The notes beneath the pieces are model-generated. The model was not told where the DNA came from. It saw only the letters and a list, made by a program, of their open reading frames with translations, and ran no database searches. The translations under genes and the position numbers were made by a program. From Sphingoaurantiacus capsulatus (lineage in GTDB: Bacteria > Pseudomonadota > Alphaproteobacteria > Sphingomonadales > Sphingomonadaceae), in NCBI RefSeq assembly GCF_042648405.1, contig NZ_JBHRXV010000009.1:1-64000 (forward strand): a DNA stretch of 64,000 nt, in the 5' to 3' direction. Positions 1 through 7,976 of the stretch are shown in pieces. Each line of letters begins with the position of its first letter. Positions within the stretch are counted from its first letter, which is position 1.

Positions 1-277
1 GCGCGGCGCGAAAGTGCGGCTCCAGCGGATAATGGTCCATCGAGACGAAGCCGAAGACCAGTTTCTTCAGCTTGCCGGTCGCCGCCAGCAGACCGATCTC
101 CGGGCCGCCGTAGGCGACCACCGTCAGGTCGGTCAGCGACGAGCGCGCAATCGCACGCACCAGCGCCATCGGTTTGCGCCGCGTCGCCCAGCCGCCGATG
201 CCCAGCGTCATGCCCGACGACAGGCCTGCAACCGCCGCGTCAATATCCACGATCTTGTCGAGCACAGCGACCACCAT
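1..277 (-). CDS. CoA-transferase family I, IpdA-like alpha subunit (partial, cut by left edge)
   Basis: The first 92 codons of a minus-strand gene that runs off the left end. The visible protein has the N-terminal pattern of family I CoA-transferase alpha subunits: a short lead, then MTLGIGGWATRRKPM at about residues 21-35 and VVAYGGPEIGLL at about 47-58. This reads much like actinobacterial IpdA, which with IpdB opens the last steroid ring as a CoA thioester. A beta subunit (IpdB-like) would be expected just outside the window. The start is not certain: ATG at 277 has a G-rich stretch directly against it, and in-frame GTG codons lie at 274 and 265. The gene is divergent from the FMN reductase across about 280 bases. 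Family call is good; the steroid link is inference. Confidence 0.75.
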   Translation of the reverse strand, partial: MVVAVLDKIVDIDAAVAGLSSGMTLGIGGWATRRKPMALVRAIARSSLTDLTVVAYGGPEIGLLAATGKLKKLVFGFVSMDHYPLEPHFRAA

Positions 278-366
278 TCCCCCATTGCCCGTTCGCCGAT
301 CCGTCAAAGCCCGGCGTGCGAGCGGCGGCTAAGCCCGCTTTCAGGGTCGCCGCTTCTAGTCGTAAC

Positions 367-377
367 TATCTTTTATA
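367..377. promoter_or_regulatory. Weak copy of module 1 AT-rich operator
   Basis: The sequence TATCTTTTATA lies in the divergent region between the CoA-transferase and FMN reductase genes. It resembles the TATCTTATA half of the better module 1 sites but is not a clear palindrome. Confidence 0.25.
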
Positions 378-532
378 ACTTGAAGCCGGTCAACCCGAAC
401 CCCCCGCTACTGCAAGGTGGCAAATCCCGCGCAACGTCTCGCGTTTCCGCGATATTCTTTTGGCATTGGTGCAATCGCGATTAAGCGCGCGTGGCATCGA
501 GACGCTCGATTGCGCGCCCCCTTCCAACCCCG

Positions 533-546
533 TATCTTATATATGA
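533..546. promoter_or_regulatory. Module 1 operator-like site before the FMN reductase
   Basis: TATCTTATATATGA stands 12-25 bases before the ATG at 558. It shares the ATCTTATATAT core with the sites at 13834 and 15459. In this GC-rich region such an AT run close to a start codon is conspicuous. It could also contain the -10 box. Confidence 0.45.
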
Positions 547-557
547 TGGAGTTGAGA

Positions 558-1163
558 ATGGCATCTGCGGACTCAGCAATTTCGATCGTGGCCATTGGCG
601 GTACGACCCGGCCCAATTCTTCGACGGAAAAGGCGCTGCGGCAGGTGCTCGCCGCCGCCGAGCGCCTCGGCGCGCGTACCACGCTGTTCAGCGGCGCCGA
701 CCTCGCGTTGCCGATGTACGAACCTGGGATCAGCGACCGCTGCCCGCTGACCTCGCGCCTGATCGAGGCGCTGCGAACAGCGGACGGCGTCATCATCGGC
801 TCGCCCGGCTATCACGGCGGTGTGTCCGGCCTCGTCAAGAACGTGCTCGACTACACTGAGGATCTGCGCAGCGATACGCGCTGCTATCTCGATGGACGCG
901 CGGTCGGCTGCATCGGAACCGGCGCCGGCTGGCAGGGAGCTGCGGCGGCGCTGACCGGACTGCGCACCATCGTCCATGCGCTACGGGGCTGGAACACGCC
1001 TATCGGGATGACGATCAACACCATCGAGCCGGTCTTCGACGATGCTGGTAGCTGGCGCGACCCGAAGCTTGCCGACCAGGCGGCTCTGATGGCGGCGCAG
1101 GTTGTACGCTTCGCCCAACAGGGCCGTGCGCTCGCAGCCGAGAGGGAAGCTGCGGCGGCCTGA
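558..1163 (+). CDS. NADPH-dependent FMN reductase family protein
   Basis: A 201-residue flavodoxin-fold protein of the NAD(P)H-dependent FMN reductase family (SsuE/ChrR type). The phosphate-binding loop IGGTTRPNSS is at about residues 13-22, and the diagnostic SPGYHGGVSGLVKN is at about 77-90. Such enzymes supply reduced FMN to a partner monooxygenase or reduce quinones and nitro compounds in the cytosol. ATG at 558 was chosen because GGAG sits 6-7 bases before it; an in-frame ATG at 543 has no such site. No obvious two-component FMN monooxygenase is visible in the window, so the partner is unknown. The MFS carrier gene follows on the same strand after about 110 bases. Confidence 0.85.
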   Translation: MASADSAISIVAIGGTTRPNSSTEKALRQVLAAAERLGARTTLFSGADLALPMYEPGISDRCPLTSRLIEALRTADGVIIGSPGYHGGVSGLVKNVLDYTEDLRSDTRCYLDGRAVGCIGTGAGWQGAAAALTGLRTIVHALRGWNTPIGMTINTIEPVFDDAGSWRDPKLADQAALMAAQVVRFAQQGRALAAEREAAAA

Positions 1164-1274
1164 ACTTATACAGACGGCGGCATCAGTCGCCGCCATAGTT
1201 GAATCATCGCCCGAAAGCCGACGGTCAGCGTCGCGGGGGCAAGGCGGCGATGCCGCCGACAGGGGGAGGTTACA

Positions 1275-2504
1275 TTGGCGGCCTTGATCGTACCTGCTGA
1301 CGATACCGAGATAGAGGACCGCGAGCCGGACACCCGGCCGGCGTGGCGCCGCTGGCTCGTCATGTTCATCCTCCTCACCGGCGGCATCAAGACGACGCTG
1401 GCGTTCACCACCGTCGTTCCGGCGCTCCAGAAAATCGCCGAGCATTTCGGCAGCCAGGGCGACGCCATCCTCGGCGCGCAGTTCGTCGTGACGATGGCGC
1501 CCGCCGGCATGGCGGTCGCCGGCCTGTTCGCCGGCTGGATCGTCGCGCGCTGGGAATTGCGTAAATCGCTGTTCGTGGGGCTCGGCCTTTCGGCGATTAC
1601 CGGCCTGTCGCAGCTCTTCCTCGACGATTTCGTGGTGCTGCTGGTCAGCCGATTCCTGCTCGGCGCCTCGGTCGTTACCGTCGATATCGCGCTGACGACG
1701 ATTCTTGCCGCAGAGTTCGCCGGCAAGGCACGCTCGCGCATGGTCGGGTTCCGCCAGGCGATCTCGTCGATCGGAACGGTCTCGACGATGTTGTTTGCGG
1801 GTTGGCTGGTCCAGAACCACGGCTGGCGCTCGCCAGCCTGGATGTTCCTCGTGCCGGCAGTGATGCTGCTGCTCTGCGTCATCGCCTTCGACAAACCGAT
1901 CGCGGCGGCGCGGCAAATGACGTCGAGCGAGAAATTCTCGGTTTGGCAGCTCTGGCCGATCTACCTGCTCTCGCTGCTCTTCTCGGTGGCGCACACGATG
2001 CCGTCGTTCCAGATGCCGTTCCTGCTGAAGGAAATCGGCGTCACCGACGCGGTACTCATTTCGCGCGTGCCGGCGCTCAGCGCGTTCATCTCGATCATGG
2101 CAGCGGGCGCCTTTGCCTTCGTCTATGGCCGGGCGCAGCGCATGACGCTGGTGTTCGCGGCGACGCTGATGGGGCTGGGCTTCATCGGGGTCGGCAATGC
2201 CACCACCTACACGATGATCCTGGTATTCATCATCATCGAGGGCAGCGGCGCCGGCTGGAACATGCCGTTCTTCCAGAACCGCCTGCTCGATCGCGTATCT
2301 CCGCTGCAGCGCAGCCAGGCGATGGGCCTGCTGTCGAGCTCGCTATTCCTCGGCCACTTCCTCAACCCGATCGTCACCGCGCCGCTGCGTCACAGCCTCG
2401 GCATCCACGGTACCTTCATCGCGGTGGGTAGCTTCCTGGTGATCGGCGCGATCGCGATGACGCTGTGGATCGCCGCCTCTCGCAACCGCAATACGGTGAT
2501 CTGA
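1275..2504 (+). CDS. MFS transporter
   Basis: A 409-residue integral membrane protein with about 12 hydrophobic segments and the loop pattern of the major facilitator superfamily (AGLFAGWIVARWELRKS after the second helix; conserved glycine-rich helices such as GFIGVGNATTY). It should move a small organic molecule across the inner membrane by proton coupling. The start is TTG at 1275, placed six bases after a strong GGGGGAGG; no ATG lies nearby in frame. It ends three bases before the convergent SDR gene. The context suggests import of the module 1 substrate or export of an intermediate. Confidence 0.85.
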   Translation: MAALIVPADDTEIEDREPDTRPAWRRWLVMFILLTGGIKTTLAFTTVVPALQKIAEHFGSQGDAILGAQFVVTMAPAGMAVAGLFAGWIVARWELRKSLFVGLGLSAITGLSQLFLDDFVVLLVSRFLLGASVVTVDIALTTILAAEFAGKARSRMVGFRQAISSIGTVSTMLFAGWLVQNHGWRSPAWMFLVPAVMLLLCVIAFDKPIAAARQMTSSEKFSVWQLWPIYLLSLLFSVAHTMPSFQMPFLLKEIGVTDAVLISRVPALSAFISIMAAGAFAFVYGRAQRMTLVFAATLMGLGFIGVGNATTYTMILVFIIIEGSGAGWNMPFFQNRLLDRVSPLQRSQAMGLLSSSLFLGHFLNPIVTAPLRHSLGIHGTFIAVGSFLVIGAIAMTLWIAASRNRNTVI

Positions 2505-2507
2505 AGG

Positions 2508-3260
2508 TCAGCCGAGCAGCACGCCGCCGTCGATCGTCCAGGTGGCCCCTGTGACGAAGGCGGCGGCAGGACTGGCGAGGAACTGGACAACGCGCGCTAC
2601 CTCGTCGGGGTCGCCCATGCGGCCGAGCGGCACCTGCGCCAGCCGCTTTGCCGCACGCGCCGAGGCCTCATCGGTCAGCTGCGCGGCGGCATTGCGCGCC
2701 GCCTCGGTCAGGATCGGCCCGGGCGCGACGGCGTTCACCCGCACCGCCGGCGCCAACTCGCGCGCTGCCACCTGGGTGAAGGCGACAACGCCGGCCTTCG
2801 AAGCGGCATAGGCCGCCTTGCCGGCAGTGGGCCGCAGCGCCTGAACCGAAGCGATGTTGACGATGGCTCCGCGCCCACGCGCGACCATGCCCCGCCCGAA
2901 TTGCTGCGTCATCCGCATAACAGCCTTGAGATTCACGTCGAGCAACCTGTCCCAGTGCGCCTCGTCGAGCTCGAGCACCGGTCCTGAGGGATAGAGCCCC
3001 GCGCAATTCACAAGGATGTCGGCTTCGATGCTGTAACCCTGCCGATCGGCGGCGGCCCAGTCGGAGACGTCCACGGTCTGCCAGTCCGCGCCAAGGTCGC
3101 GGGCAAGCGGCACCAGCCGGGCTTCATCGAGATCGATGAGGAAAAGGCGCGCGCCGGCTGCCGCGAAGCGCCGCGCGACGGCGGCGCCGATGCCGGTGGC
3201 CGCACCGGTGACAACGGCGACCTGCCCGTCGAGCGCGCAGAGCTCGCCGAGCGATTGCAC
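2508..3260 (-). CDS. Short-chain dehydrogenase/reductase (SDR)
   Basis: A 250-residue classical SDR. The nucleotide-binding TGAATGIG is at residues 18-25, NCAG at 85-88, catalytic Ser138, and the YAASK motif gives Tyr151 and Lys155. It ends in FVTGATWTIDGG, the usual C-terminal SDR signature. It should oxidise a secondary alcohol or reduce a ketone with NAD(P). The start is GTG at 3260, five bases after the stop of the small upstream gene, so the two are probably translated together. The substrate cannot be read from the sequence; the neighbours suggest a hydroxyl group on a cyclic compound. Confidence 0.88.
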   Translation of the reverse strand: MQSLGELCALDGQVAVVTGAATGIGAAVARRFAAAGARLFLIDLDEARLVPLARDLGADWQTVDVSDWAAADRQGYSIEADILVNCAGLYPSGPVLELDEAHWDRLLDVNLKAVMRMTQQFGRGMVARGRGAIVNIASVQALRPTAGKAAYAASKAGVVAFTQVAARELAPAVRVNAVAPGPILTEAARNAAAQLTDEASARAAKRLAQVPLGRMGDPDEVARVVQFLASPAAAFVTGATWTIDGGVLLG

Positions 3261-3265
3261 CGCGA

Positions 3266-3589
3266 TCAGTGGAGGCGGACGCGGACGATGTCGACGAGGC
3301 GGGTGCCTGATCGCGTGCGAGCGACCACCCGCACATCGATATTATAGCTGTCGTCCAGGTGGCGAGCGTAGATCGAGCCCGCAATGTCTTCGATCTCATC
3401 GGCGCCGGTGTCGTTACCGACTGTCGCCAGGTGCTCGGCGATCAAGGCGCCGGGCCCGGCCCAGTTGCGCACATAGCGCCTTGCCATTTCCGACCAGCTC
3501 GGCATGTCGCCAAGCGCCGTCGCGACGGTAGCGGGAAGCGCCTCACCGACGCGAACATCCTTGAAGCGGCGTAAATCGAGCTGCGGCAT
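3266..3589 (-). CDS. Small protein of unknown function (107 aa)
   Basis: I do not recognise this 107-residue protein. It begins MPQLDLRRFKDVRVGEALP, faintly like the first strand of MaoC-type hydratases, but the rest does not follow the hot-dog fold. It is soluble, with no signal peptide or membrane segment, and the middle is acidic (NDTGADEIEDIAG). ATG 3589 was preferred to a start 150 bases upstream because the longer frame is Arg/Ser-rich and runs through the hairpin at 3611-3635. It lies between the amidohydrolase and the SDR on the same strand, five bases before the SDR start, so it is probably co-transcribed with them. Confidence 0.6.
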   Translation of the reverse strand: MPQLDLRRFKDVRVGEALPATVATALGDMPSWSEMARRYVRNWAGPGALIAEHLATVGNDTGADEIEDIAGSIYARHLDDSYNIDVRVVARTRSGTRLVDIVRVRLH

Positions 3590-3610
3590 GGCCTGGGTTC
3601 CGGAGAAAGA

Positions 3611-3635
3611 CGCCGGCGGGATGGGCCCGCCGGCG
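3611..3635 (-). terminator. Hairpin between amidohydrolase and small gene (attenuator or terminator)
   Basis: A perfect 10-base stem (CGCCGGCGGG / CCCGCCGGCG) with a five-base loop. On the minus strand it is followed by TCTTTCTCC, a partly T-rich tail. It would lower read-through from the amidohydrolase gene into the two genes after it. Confidence 0.55.
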
Positions 3636-3662
3636 CATTGGGAGTTTACGCTTGGGGAAAAC

Positions 3663-4811
3663 TCAAGCCGCAGCAGCGACCGGCGACGTCTTGACGCCCG
3701 TCGCGGCCTCGGTGTCGAAGCCGTAAAGCTTTGCGGCATTCTCGTGCAGAATCTTCTGCTTCACCGGTCCAGGGACGCCCGACATCGACGCCTGGATCGT
3801 GCGCCACGAATAGGGATAATCGGCGCTGATGTGCGGATAGTCGGTCGACCACAGCACGCGATCCGGGTTCATGAACTCGAGATTGTTCAGCCCGAACGAG
3901 TCGGTCATGTAGCCGAAGTAGAAATGCTCATCGATATACTCGCTGGGCAGCCGCTCGAGGCCGAACTTGTTCACCTTCTCCAGGCGCTGGTAGTTGTTGT
4001 CGATCTGCTCCTTGACGTAGGGCACCCAGCCGAAGTCGACCTCGGCAAAGGCGACCTTCAGATTCGGGAAACGATCGAACACGCCGTTGAAGATGAACTC
4101 GATGCAGCGGTTCGGCGCATCGAAGAAGCGGCCATAGCCCGGCAGCTTCGCTTTGTGCGGGCTCGGCTTGTAGATGCCGAGAGCGACGTGAATGTTATAG
4201 CAAACGTCGCGCTCGTGGATCGCAGCCCACAGGTAATCCTCGTCGGGGCTCATCACGGCCGAGCCGTTCGGATAGGCCTGCGACATCACCGACCGCATGC
4301 CCGGACGACCGAGCACGCGATTCATCTCCTCGACCGCCACCTTGGCGCCGCCGCGATTGGGCAGGAGCACCAAGCCGCAGAAGCGCTTCGGATCATAGGC
4401 GACATACTCGCTGACCCAGTCATTGTAGGCGCGGACGAGCGCGAGGTGGAACTCCTCGTCCTCGACCAACGCCATCGCGGCCTGCAGCGACGGGGTCGGA
4501 TACATGACCTCGGCGGTAACGCCGTCGCGGTCCTGTTCCTTGACACGCTCGGCCGGGTCCCACCCGCCCTTGCGCATATCCTCGAAGTGCATCCAAGCCT
4601 TCATCTGCTCCGGCTCGAGACCGGCGCAGGCGTTCCAGCCGAAATTACGCGGCTCGGGCAGGCCCTCGAAGATCCAGCCGTCGCCTTCTTCGAACTTCTT
4701 CATGTGCGGCGCGCGGTCCTTGAACTTCGCCGGCACGCGATTGATGAAGAGGTCGCCAGGCTCATTGAAGTGGCTGTCAGCCGAAATGAGGCGGGTACTT
4801 CCTAGCGGCAC
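3663..4811 (-). CDS. Amidohydrolase-2 (ACMSD-type) family protein
   Basis: A 382-residue TIM-barrel metal-dependent hydrolase or decarboxylase of the amidohydrolase_2 family. The metal-site ISADSHFNEP is near the N terminus, FPNLKVAFAEVDFGWVPY near the middle, and the terminal WSTDYPHISADYPYSW contains the Asp that activates water. Members decarboxylate carboxylated aromatics or hydrolyse ring-fission products. The longest frame starts at ATG 4835, but GTG 4811 sits six bases after GAGGGAG, leaving the AT-rich operator just upstream. The protein ends with an Ala-rich tail. It lies 60 bases after the TonB receptor gene on the same strand, with its own operator between them. Confidence 0.82.
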   Translation of the reverse strand: MPLGSTRLISADSHFNEPGDLFINRVPAKFKDRAPHMKKFEEGDGWIFEGLPEPRNFGWNACAGLEPEQMKAWMHFEDMRKGGWDPAERVKEQDRDGVTAEVMYPTPSLQAAMALVEDEEFHLALVRAYNDWVSEYVAYDPKRFCGLVLLPNRGGAKVAVEEMNRVLGRPGMRSVMSQAYPNGSAVMSPDEDYLWAAIHERDVCYNIHVALGIYKPSPHKAKLPGYGRFFDAPNRCIEFIFNGVFDRFPNLKVAFAEVDFGWVPYVKEQIDNNYQRLEKVNKFGLERLPSEYIDEHFYFGYMTDSFGLNNLEFMNPDRVLWSTDYPHISADYPYSWRTIQASMSGVPGPVKQKILHENAAKLYGFDTEAATGVKTSPVAAAA

Positions 4812-4833
4812 AATAAACTCCCTCGCTCTAATC

Positions 4834-4848
4834 ATCTATAAGATAGAT
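4834..4848. promoter_or_regulatory. Module 1 operator-like site before the amidohydrolase
   Basis: Read on the minus strand this is ATCTATCTTATAGAT, with inverted ATCT/AGAT arms and the ATCTTATA core of the other module 1 sites. It lies 23-37 bases before the chosen GTG start at 4811. Confidence 0.45.
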
Positions 4849-4870
4849 AACTTTGGTCGCCCGAGTCAAA

Positions 4871-7246
4871 TCAGAATTCGGCGCTGATGCGGATTCCGTA
4901 GTTGCGCGGCCGATTGAAAACGACGGTCGCGAGCGACGAGAAATCCGTGGCGAAATTGATGAACCGGTTGTTGGTCAGATTCTCGCCGTATATCTGCGCC
5001 GTCAGCTTGACGTCGCCGACCGGGATGTCGGTCCAGATGATGCGCGCCGAGAGGTCCTTGTCCTTGCCAGACTTGAAGTTGCGCACCGTCGGCGACAGCC
5101 GGTCGACCGACGCCAGGTCGGTGCTGCTCTTCTGCGAATAGTCGGCCCGGAAGGTGAACTTGCCCGCCGAGGTGTCGCCCGTGTTGACGGCGGCACCGAT
5201 GTGCGTCGTCCAGGTCGGCACATATGCGAAGTTGGCCTCGGCGGTCACATCGGTCGGCACGCCGAGGACAACGAAGTTGTAGCTGTTATACTTCGGGTCG
5301 ATGTAGCCGATGTTGCCGTCGATCTGGAAATGCTCGCCGAGCAGCGCGGTGCCCTCAAGCTCGAACCCCTTGTATTCGGCTTTGGCGGCGTTCGAGATGA
5401 AGGAGGTCGAAGTGGTTCCGCCCGCAGCGTTCGGCGTGGTGACGAGCTGCGTGATCTGCAGATCGTCATAGTCGGTCTTGTAGACGGTGGCGTTAAAGCG
5501 AACGCGCCGGTCGAACAGGTCGGTCTTGATACCCGCCTCGTAGCTGAGCGCCTTCTCCGGATCGTAAGGTGCCGCCACCACGGCAATGTTGTTGAAGCCG
5601 CCCGCACGATAGCTCGAGGCGATCCGGCCGAAGGCCATGATGCTCGGCGCGAACTTGTAGCTGATCGAGCCCGCGTAGCCCCAGTTGTCCCAGCTGTCCT
5701 TCGCGGTATGGCTGGTCGTGGTCGTGGTCGTGGTCGTCGCGATCGTCCGCGATTCTTCGTCCTTGGTGTCCTTCGTGTAACGCAGGCCGGCGCTGATCTC
5801 GAGCCGATCGTCAAGCGACTGCGGCTGGAAGCTGAGCTGACCGAAACCTGCCCACGACTTGGTTTTCTGGCTGTAAGGAACGCTGCGATTCACCCGGATG
5901 AAGGTCGTGATGGGCGTCGTGGTCGCCACCGATCCCAGCTCCGTGTTGATCGTCTCGCTGACCCTCTCGTCATAGATGAACAAGCCACCAAGGTAGTTGA
6001 AATCACCGAGGTCGCCGGCCAGCTGGAACTCCTGGCTGAACTGCTTTTGATGACCCGGATTGTCGGTGGTGACATGGACGCTGACCGGCTCGATCGGATT
6101 GCCGACGACACGCGGGTTGATAACGCGGCCAAGCACGAAACTGCCGCCCAGGAAGATCGAGAGATCCTGGTCGAGCACTTGGTAGGCGGTGATCGACTTC
6201 AGGCTGGCGGCCTCGCTGAACTCGTAGTCGAGCGTCAGTACGTTGCCGTAGCCCTCGATCTCGGCATTGCCGGTCGAGCGCGGGTCGCGATAGCTGAAAT
6301 CGCGAGGCTTGTTGCCGCTGACCACGAACGGCGGGCCCGCGGGGTTCGCCGCCGCCGACGACGTGTAGGCCGCCAGCGCCGCCGGCGTGCCGCCAAGGAT
6401 TTCCCACGAGGTGAAAGAGTCGATCTTCGCGTAGCGCGCGCGGTTGTCGATGCGGAGGTTGCCGATCTCGCCGACGAGCGCGGCATTGAAATTGACACCC
6501 TTCTCGTTGCCGCCCCAATCGGACGGGTTGAAGTTGGGCGACTCGACCCAGCCGTCGCGATTGTGGATCTGGCCGGCAATCTTCGCCTTGAAGCCGCTGT
6601 CGCCGATCTCGCCGGTGTGGATGATACCGCCGACGATCACTTCGTTGTTGGTGCCATAGCCAAAGGTCACCTTGCCGCTGGCCTCATCACGCGGGGTCTG
6701 CGTGGTAATGAGCACGGCGCCGCCGGTGGTGTTACGGCCAAACAGCGTACCCTGCGGGCCGCGCAGCACTTCGAGGCGCTCCACATCGGGGAGGTCGAAA
6801 GCGTTGCCCGACGGGCGCGGCATGTATACGCCGTCGACATAGAGGCCGACCGACGGTTCAGCGTACATCGCCGTGGTGATCGTGCCGATGCCGCGGATGA
6901 AGATGACAGGCGCATTGGCGCTTCCCGACGCCGAAGTCACCTTGATGCTGGGCGCAAGCGCCGCGATGTCGCTGAGACGCACGGTGGTCATCTCTTCGAG
7001 CTTGTCGCCACCGATCGCCGTGACAGCGACCGGAATGCTCTGCGCGCTCTCGGCGCGGCGGCGCGCCGTGACGATGATGTCCTCGATGACCGTCTGGTCA
7101 TCGGCCGCGGCCGACACTGGAGCTGCGCTGGCAGCTTCCTGCGCGGCGGCGGTGCCGGTGAGCGTAGCCAGGGCAATGGCCGCTAACGACGCGTGAATAG
7201 CGAGACGCGTCCTGGCATGAGACAACCGAGCATCAGCAAAATTCAT
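4871..7246 (-). CDS. TonB-dependent receptor (module 1)
   Basis: A 791-residue outer-membrane receptor. A signal peptide ends near residue 36 (GTAAAQEA). A plug domain starts with EDIIVTARRRAESAQSIPVA and contains VERLEVLRGPQGTLFGRNTTGG, and a long beta-barrel ends in the terminal phenylalanine of RISAEF. It should take up the module 1 substrate using TonB-ExbBD energy. Around residues 503-511 there is a run of eight threonines encoded by a GTGGTC-type tandem repeat (about 5714-5739), probably in a surface loop. It is divergent from the nitroreductase gene, with an operator-like site between. The ligand cannot be told from sequence. Confidence 0.93.
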   Translation of the reverse strand: MNFADARLSHARTRLAIHASLAAIALATLTGTAAAQEAASAAPVSAAADDQTVIEDIIVTARRRAESAQSIPVAVTAIGGDKLEEMTTVRLSDIAALAPSIKVTSASGSANAPVIFIRGIGTITTAMYAEPSVGLYVDGVYMPRPSGNAFDLPDVERLEVLRGPQGTLFGRNTTGGAVLITTQTPRDEASGKVTFGYGTNNEVIVGGIIHTGEIGDSGFKAKIAGQIHNRDGWVESPNFNPSDWGGNEKGVNFNAALVGEIGNLRIDNRARYAKIDSFTSWEILGGTPAALAAYTSSAAANPAGPPFVVSGNKPRDFSYRDPRSTGNAEIEGYGNVLTLDYEFSEAASLKSITAYQVLDQDLSIFLGGSFVLGRVINPRVVGNPIEPVSVHVTTDNPGHQKQFSQEFQLAGDLGDFNYLGGLFIYDERVSETINTELGSVATTTPITTFIRVNRSVPYSQKTKSWAGFGQLSFQPQSLDDRLEISAGLRYTKDTKDEESRTIATTTTTTTTSHTAKDSWDNWGYAGSISYKFAPSIMAFGRIASSYRAGGFNNIAVVAAPYDPEKALSYEAGIKTDLFDRRVRFNATVYKTDYDDLQITQLVTTPNAAGGTTSTSFISNAAKAEYKGFELEGTALLGEHFQIDGNIGYIDPKYNSYNFVVLGVPTDVTAEANFAYVPTWTTHIGAAVNTGDTSAGKFTFRADYSQKSSTDLASVDRLSPTVRNFKSGKDKDLSARIIWTDIPVGDVKLTAQIYGENLTNNRFINFATDFSSLATVVFNRPRNYGIRISAEF
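5714..5739. repeat. GTGGTC-type tandem repeat inside the TonB receptor gene
   Basis: About four copies of a six-base unit encode a poly-threonine run in the module 1 receptor. Unit changes would keep the reading frame. Confidence 0.6.
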
Positions 7247-7302
7247 GAGTAACCTCCCCGTTAGCCGACTTGATGTCGGTCCTTACCCGCACTTTACTGA
7301 CC

Positions 7303-7315
7303 ATCTTTGATAAGA
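7303..7315. promoter_or_regulatory. Module 1 operator-like site between receptor and nitroreductase
   Basis: ATCTTTGATAAGA has CTT/AAG arms around four bases, the same arms as the perfect site at 12564. It lies 57-69 bases before the receptor start and 35-47 before the nitroreductase start, so it could serve both genes. Confidence 0.4.
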
Positions 7316-7349
7316 CAATAATGAAATGATCTGATTGGGGAGTATGATG

Positions 7350-7967
7350 ATGGGCGACGAAACGACATGCGCACCGGCGGCGGAGCGCGGGGGAATCGAC
7401 ATGATGGCGCTCCTGAGCGCCCGCCGCTCGCCGCCGGCGCTATCGCTTTCTACGCCGGGCCCCGATGCTGCCCAGCTCAGCATATTGCTCGGCGCGGCGC
7501 TTCGCGTTCCTGATCATGGGCGCATGTCGCCCTGGCGTTTCATCATCCTCGAGGGCGCCGCCAAGGACGCGCTCGCGGATCGTCTCGACCTCCTCGCGGG
7601 CGAGCGCGAAGATGCGATGAAGGCACGCGCCGGCATCAAGAAGCTACGCACGCCGCCGCTCGCGATCGCGGTAGCGTCCTGCGCTGTGGAGGGTCGCATT
7701 CCCGAATGGGAACAGATCCTTTCGGCAGGGGCGCTTTGCCAGAATGTCCTGCTCGCCGCGACCGCGCTTGGCTTCGGTGGAAACTGGGTCACCGGCTGGT
7801 ACGCGTACGACGAGCGGGCTCGCGCCATGCTCGGGCTCGGCGCCGGAGAGCGCATCGCCGGCTTCATTCTGATTGGAACGCCGCTCGAGTCGGCTCCGGA
7901 GCGCCCGCGGCCTGCGATCGAAGCCGTCACCACCTGGCTGGACGCCGCATCGATCGCCGCAGCCTAG
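7350..7967 (+). CDS. Nitroreductase family protein (YdjA-like)
   Basis: A 205-residue FMN-dependent nitroreductase-fold protein. The diagnostic region is LRVPDHGRMSPWRFIIL near residues 50-66, typical of the short YdjA-type group, followed by GALCQNVLLAATALGFGGNWVTG. These enzymes reduce nitro groups, quinones or enones with NAD(P)H. Three ATG codons follow each other at 7344-7350; the last was chosen since GGGGAG ends seven bases before it. It converges with the FadR-type regulator, nine bases between stops. With RibB and an FMN reductase in the same module, this is one of three flavin-linked genes. Its true substrate is unknown. Confidence 0.82.
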   Translation: MGDETTCAPAAERGGIDMMALLSARRSPPALSLSTPGPDAAQLSILLGAALRVPDHGRMSPWRFIILEGAAKDALADRLDLLAGEREDAMKARAGIKKLRTPPLAIAVASCAVEGRIPEWEQILSAGALCQNVLLAATALGFGGNWVTGWYAYDERARAMLGLGAGERIAGFILIGTPLESAPERPRPAIEAVTTWLDAASIAAA

Positions 7968-7976
7968 GTTGGGATG

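Noticed and set aside
4853..7186. Long open frame opposite the module 1 TonB receptor (and similar ones at 18448-21129 and 49854-52307)
   Set aside because: These mirror real genes on the other strand. Their protein is Arg/Ala/Val/Asp-rich without family motifs, as expected from antisense frames in GC-rich DNA.
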